DNA of 64,000 bases from Alphaproteobacteria bacterium (GTDB lineage: Bacteria > Pseudomonadota > Alphaproteobacteria > JANQMY01): positions 186,001 through 250,000 of the forward strand of contig JANQPL010000009.1 in NCBI GenBank assembly GCA_028289425.1, written 5' to 3'. Position numbers and translations under genes: made by a program. Positions 62,293 through 64,000 of the stretch are shown here, one piece after another. Numbering within the stretch: position 1 is the stretch's first letter; every line of letters begins with the position of its first letter. The notes under the pieces are model-generated. The model ran no database searches. It was not told the DNA's origin and worked only from the letters and a program-made list of their open reading frames with translations.

Positions 62293-63144
62293 TCACTTCT
62301 CCAACCACTGATTAAACTGCGGCGCGCGCTTATCTTGGAACGCTTTCACCCCTTCCCGGGCATCCGGGTGGTGGTCCGCCATGGGCGTTTTCGCGGCGAT
62401 TTCGTCTAGGGATTGATCGAAGGGCATTTCGGCCGCCCGGTAAATGGATTGCTTCAGCAGGCGCATGGCGATTTGCGGACCATTGGCCAATTCGCGCGCC
62501 AAGGCCATGGTGTGACCATGCAGCGCCTCGTGCTCCACCACCTCGTGAACCAGTCCCAGCTCAAGCGCGCGCTCCGCCGGCACGATCCGTTTGCGCATCA
62601 AGAAATCCATGGTGTTGGCGACGCCCATCAATTGCACCAACAAATACTGTCCACCTTCGTCGGGCAATAACCCGAAACGTAATGTGCCCGAACCCATTTT
62701 CGCCCCTTGAGCCGCAATGCGGAAATCGCAGGCCAGCGCCAGAGAAAAACCGGTTTGAATGGCCACCCCATTGATCGCCGCGATGGTCAGCTTGTCGAGC
62801 TTGCGGATCGATTGATTGATGGGCTGGGATATCCAGCGCAATCCATTATAGGTGCCGTTATGATTGTGGTGTCCGTGGAAGATATCGGGCACCAGTCCTT
62901 CTTCCGTGTTCGGATCTTCCTTGCCGCTGATATCGTCGCCTGCGGAAAACGCACGGCCGGATCCCGTAAACACCACGACACGAATGGCATCGTCCATCTG
63001 GATCTGAGTAATGGTTTCCAGCAGATCCCGCTTCATGGTCGCCGTCATGCCGTTTAACCGGTCCGGCTGATTGAACGTGATGAGCGCGATGCCGGGATTT
63101 TCCACCGCCACATCGAATCCACGAAAACTGCCTTCCTTGATCAT
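62293..63144 (-). CDS. Enoyl-CoA hydratase/isomerase (crotonase fold) family protein
   Basis: 283 residues. The crotonase pattern is clear: NQPDRLNGMTATMKRDL, VVFTGSGRAFSAGDDI (oxyanion loop), KLTIAAINGVAIQTGFSLALACDFRIAA. The Glu that hydratases carry in the GGGxEL loop is replaced (TGFSLAL), and LPDEGG replaces PGxGG, so it may be an isomerase, a thioesterase-like or another crotonase enzyme rather than a true hydratase. AGGAGG lies upstream of the ATG. Confidence 0.85.
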   Translation of the reverse strand: MIKEGSFRGFDVAVENPGIALITFNQPDRLNGMTATMKRDLLETITQIQMDDAIRVVVFTGSGRAFSAGDDISGKEDPNTEEGLVPDIFHGHHNHNGTYNGLRWISQPINQSIRKLDKLTIAAINGVAIQTGFSLALACDFRIAAQGAKMGSGTLRFGLLPDEGGQYLLVQLMGVANTMDFLMRKRIVPAERALELGLVHEVVEHEALHGHTMALARELANGPQIAMRLLKQSIYRAAEMPFDQSLDEIAAKTPMADHHPDAREGVKAFQDKRAPQFNQWLEK

Positions 63145-63271
63145 GCCATCCTCCTGGTTGATCGCTTTGACGCAAGACTAACACGGAGATCTCGCGGGTA
63201 AATGTGGGATTCAGGCCTGGATTACCCTGCCGGACACGCTGGAAGCGCGTATTAAGCCGTAGGAAGGCTAT

Positions 63272-63299
63272 CTGACATCTCGCGCCCGCATGCTATAGT
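63272..63299 (+). promoter_or_regulatory. Predicted sigma70 promoter of the right-edge TIR gene
   Basis: CTGACA (63272-63277) and TATAGT (63294-63299) are separated by 16 bp, about 80 bp before the TIR ATG. This is the best match in the 233-bp divergent gap. Confidence 0.45.
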
Positions 63300-63377
63300 C
63301 AGGGGCAGGATTACGTCAGTATGGAACATCGTTAGAAGAAACTGGATTGTCGTCTTGGCAGGGGGAATGTGCTCGTC

Positions 63378-64000
63378 ATGAGCTGCCAGGTCTACATTAG
63401 CTACACGATTGATGACAAGGCGACGGCCGACGCAGTGTGTAATCTGGTCGAACGCCGCAAGATCCGCTGCTGGATTGCGCCTCGGGACATTCTCCCCGGC
63501 GAAAACTGGGCGGAAGCGATTCCGAAGGCCATTTCCGCCTGCGACGCACTGGTGGTCATCTTATCGGGAGAAGCGAACAAGTCCTCGCATGTATTGCGGG
63601 AAGTCGAACTCGCGGTCAGCGCCGGCAAATACGTCATTCCGATTCGTATCGAGGATGTCGAACCGTCGCAAGGAATCCAATACCTGATCCAGACCGCGCA
63701 TTGGCTCGACGCCCTCACACCCCCGTTGGAACGTCATATCGAACGCCTTGCCGACTCTCTTGAAGCGCTATTGTGTCGGGACGAAAAAACGTCTCCGCCA
63801 TCGGACGGTCAATCCCTCAAGGGCGATCGCCGCACGGGCGTTGGCGCCACGTCCGAACCTGTAACGGATCATCCACCCCACAGTGACCAACTTGATCGCC
63901 AAAAACTTGCTTTCAGCATATTCGCGGGTCTTGTGATGATCGGCCTCGTGGCATTTGCTGCAACGACGGTCTTCGATGTGTTTTTGCCCGGCGAGCGAAA
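63378..64000 (+). CDS. TIR-domain protein with transmembrane segment (3' end outside window)
   Basis: The first 207 residues are visible. Residues 1-130 are a clear TIR domain: VYISYTIDDKATADAV, the BB-loop-like CWIAPRDILPGENWAEAI, LVVILSGEANKSSHVLREVELA with candidate catalytic Glu75, and KYVIPIRIEDV. A charged linker follows, then one membrane segment at about residues 182-201 (FAGLVMIGLVAFAATTVF). Such TIR proteins usually have further sensor repeats after the membrane helix, so the extracytoplasmic part probably lies beyond the window. Bacterial TIR domains of this type cleave NAD or make cyclic ADP-ribose signals in defence. It may begin a second conflict locus. Confidence 0.87.
   Translation, partial: MSCQVYISYTIDDKATADAVCNLVERRKIRCWIAPRDILPGENWAEAIPKAISACDALVVILSGEANKSSHVLREVELAVSAGKYVIPIRIEDVEPSQGIQYLIQTAHWLDALTPPLERHIERLADSLEALLCRDEKTSPPSDGQSLKGDRRTGVGATSEPVTDHPPHSDQLDRQKLAFSIFAGLVMIGLVAFAATTVFDVFLPGER

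Noticed and set aside
1-64000. CRISPR arrays, insertion sequences, transposase or integrase genes
   Set aside because: No regularly spaced repeats and no transposase or integrase motifs were seen on either strand.

Overview
The window looks like a piece of an alphaproteobacterial chromosome. The evidence is a tRNA-His with A73 and a G1:U72 pair, a Flp/Tad (Cpa) pilus locus of the Caulobacter/Rhizobiales type, a PdhS/PleC-like PAS histidine kinase preceded by a perfect CtrA site (TTAA-N7-TTAA), and many acyl-CoA and redox enzymes of the kind common in marine Rhizobiales/Parvibaculum-like bacteria. I cannot name the genus. All calls come from reading the sequence; no database search was run.

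Layout. 1-233: start of a malic enzyme gene that leaves the window on the left. 454-8617: an accessory block of three large genes, a TIR-NACHT-FGE protein, a degenerate CHAT-like protein and an nSTAND NTPase. It lies between a tRNA-His gene and a 27-bp imperfect copy of that tRNA's 3' end, so it resembles a tRNA-targeted island carrying an NLR-like immune or conflict system. 8787-18140: alpha/beta hydrolase, PAS histidine kinase, convergent ferric-iron ABC permease and binding protein with iron-box-like promoters, an AsmA protein and a PotD-like binding protein. 18844-25436: one operon for an extended TonB energising system (DUF3450, TtpC-like, ExbB, two ExbD, two TonB, TPR protein). 25779-34874: Tad pilus locus (flp, cpaB, cpaC, small CpaD-position lipoprotein, cpaE, cpaF, tadB, tadC, tadD). 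35111-40511: TetR regulator, secreted metallo-beta-lactamase-fold protein, CMP-sugar synthetase, and a coupled acyl-CoA ligase and lipocalin-like pair.

40673-46205 is a compact coenzyme F420 operon: NADPH:F420 oxidoreductase, CofE, CofD, CofC and a fused CofGH. It is followed within a few kilobases by a possible F420 user (luciferase-like monooxygenase) and a molybdopterin oxidoreductase. 46410-63144 holds two paralogous lytic-transglycosylase-like proteins (one degenerate), a DUF899 protein, dipeptidase, zinc alcohol dehydrogenase, a double HCCA-isomerase-like protein, a hybrid histidine kinase, LysE exporter, GCS2-like ligase, nitroreductase, acetyltransferase and a crotonase-fold protein. 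At the right edge (63378 onward) a second TIR gene begins, here with a transmembrane segment, and it runs out of the window.

The best candidate for an undescribed system is the block at 665-8399: three co-directional genes with short gaps, two different STAND-type NTPases, a TIR domain that keeps a candidate catalytic Glu, and two enzyme folds (FGE and CHAT) that have lost their catalytic residues and may now act as sensors or scaffolds.
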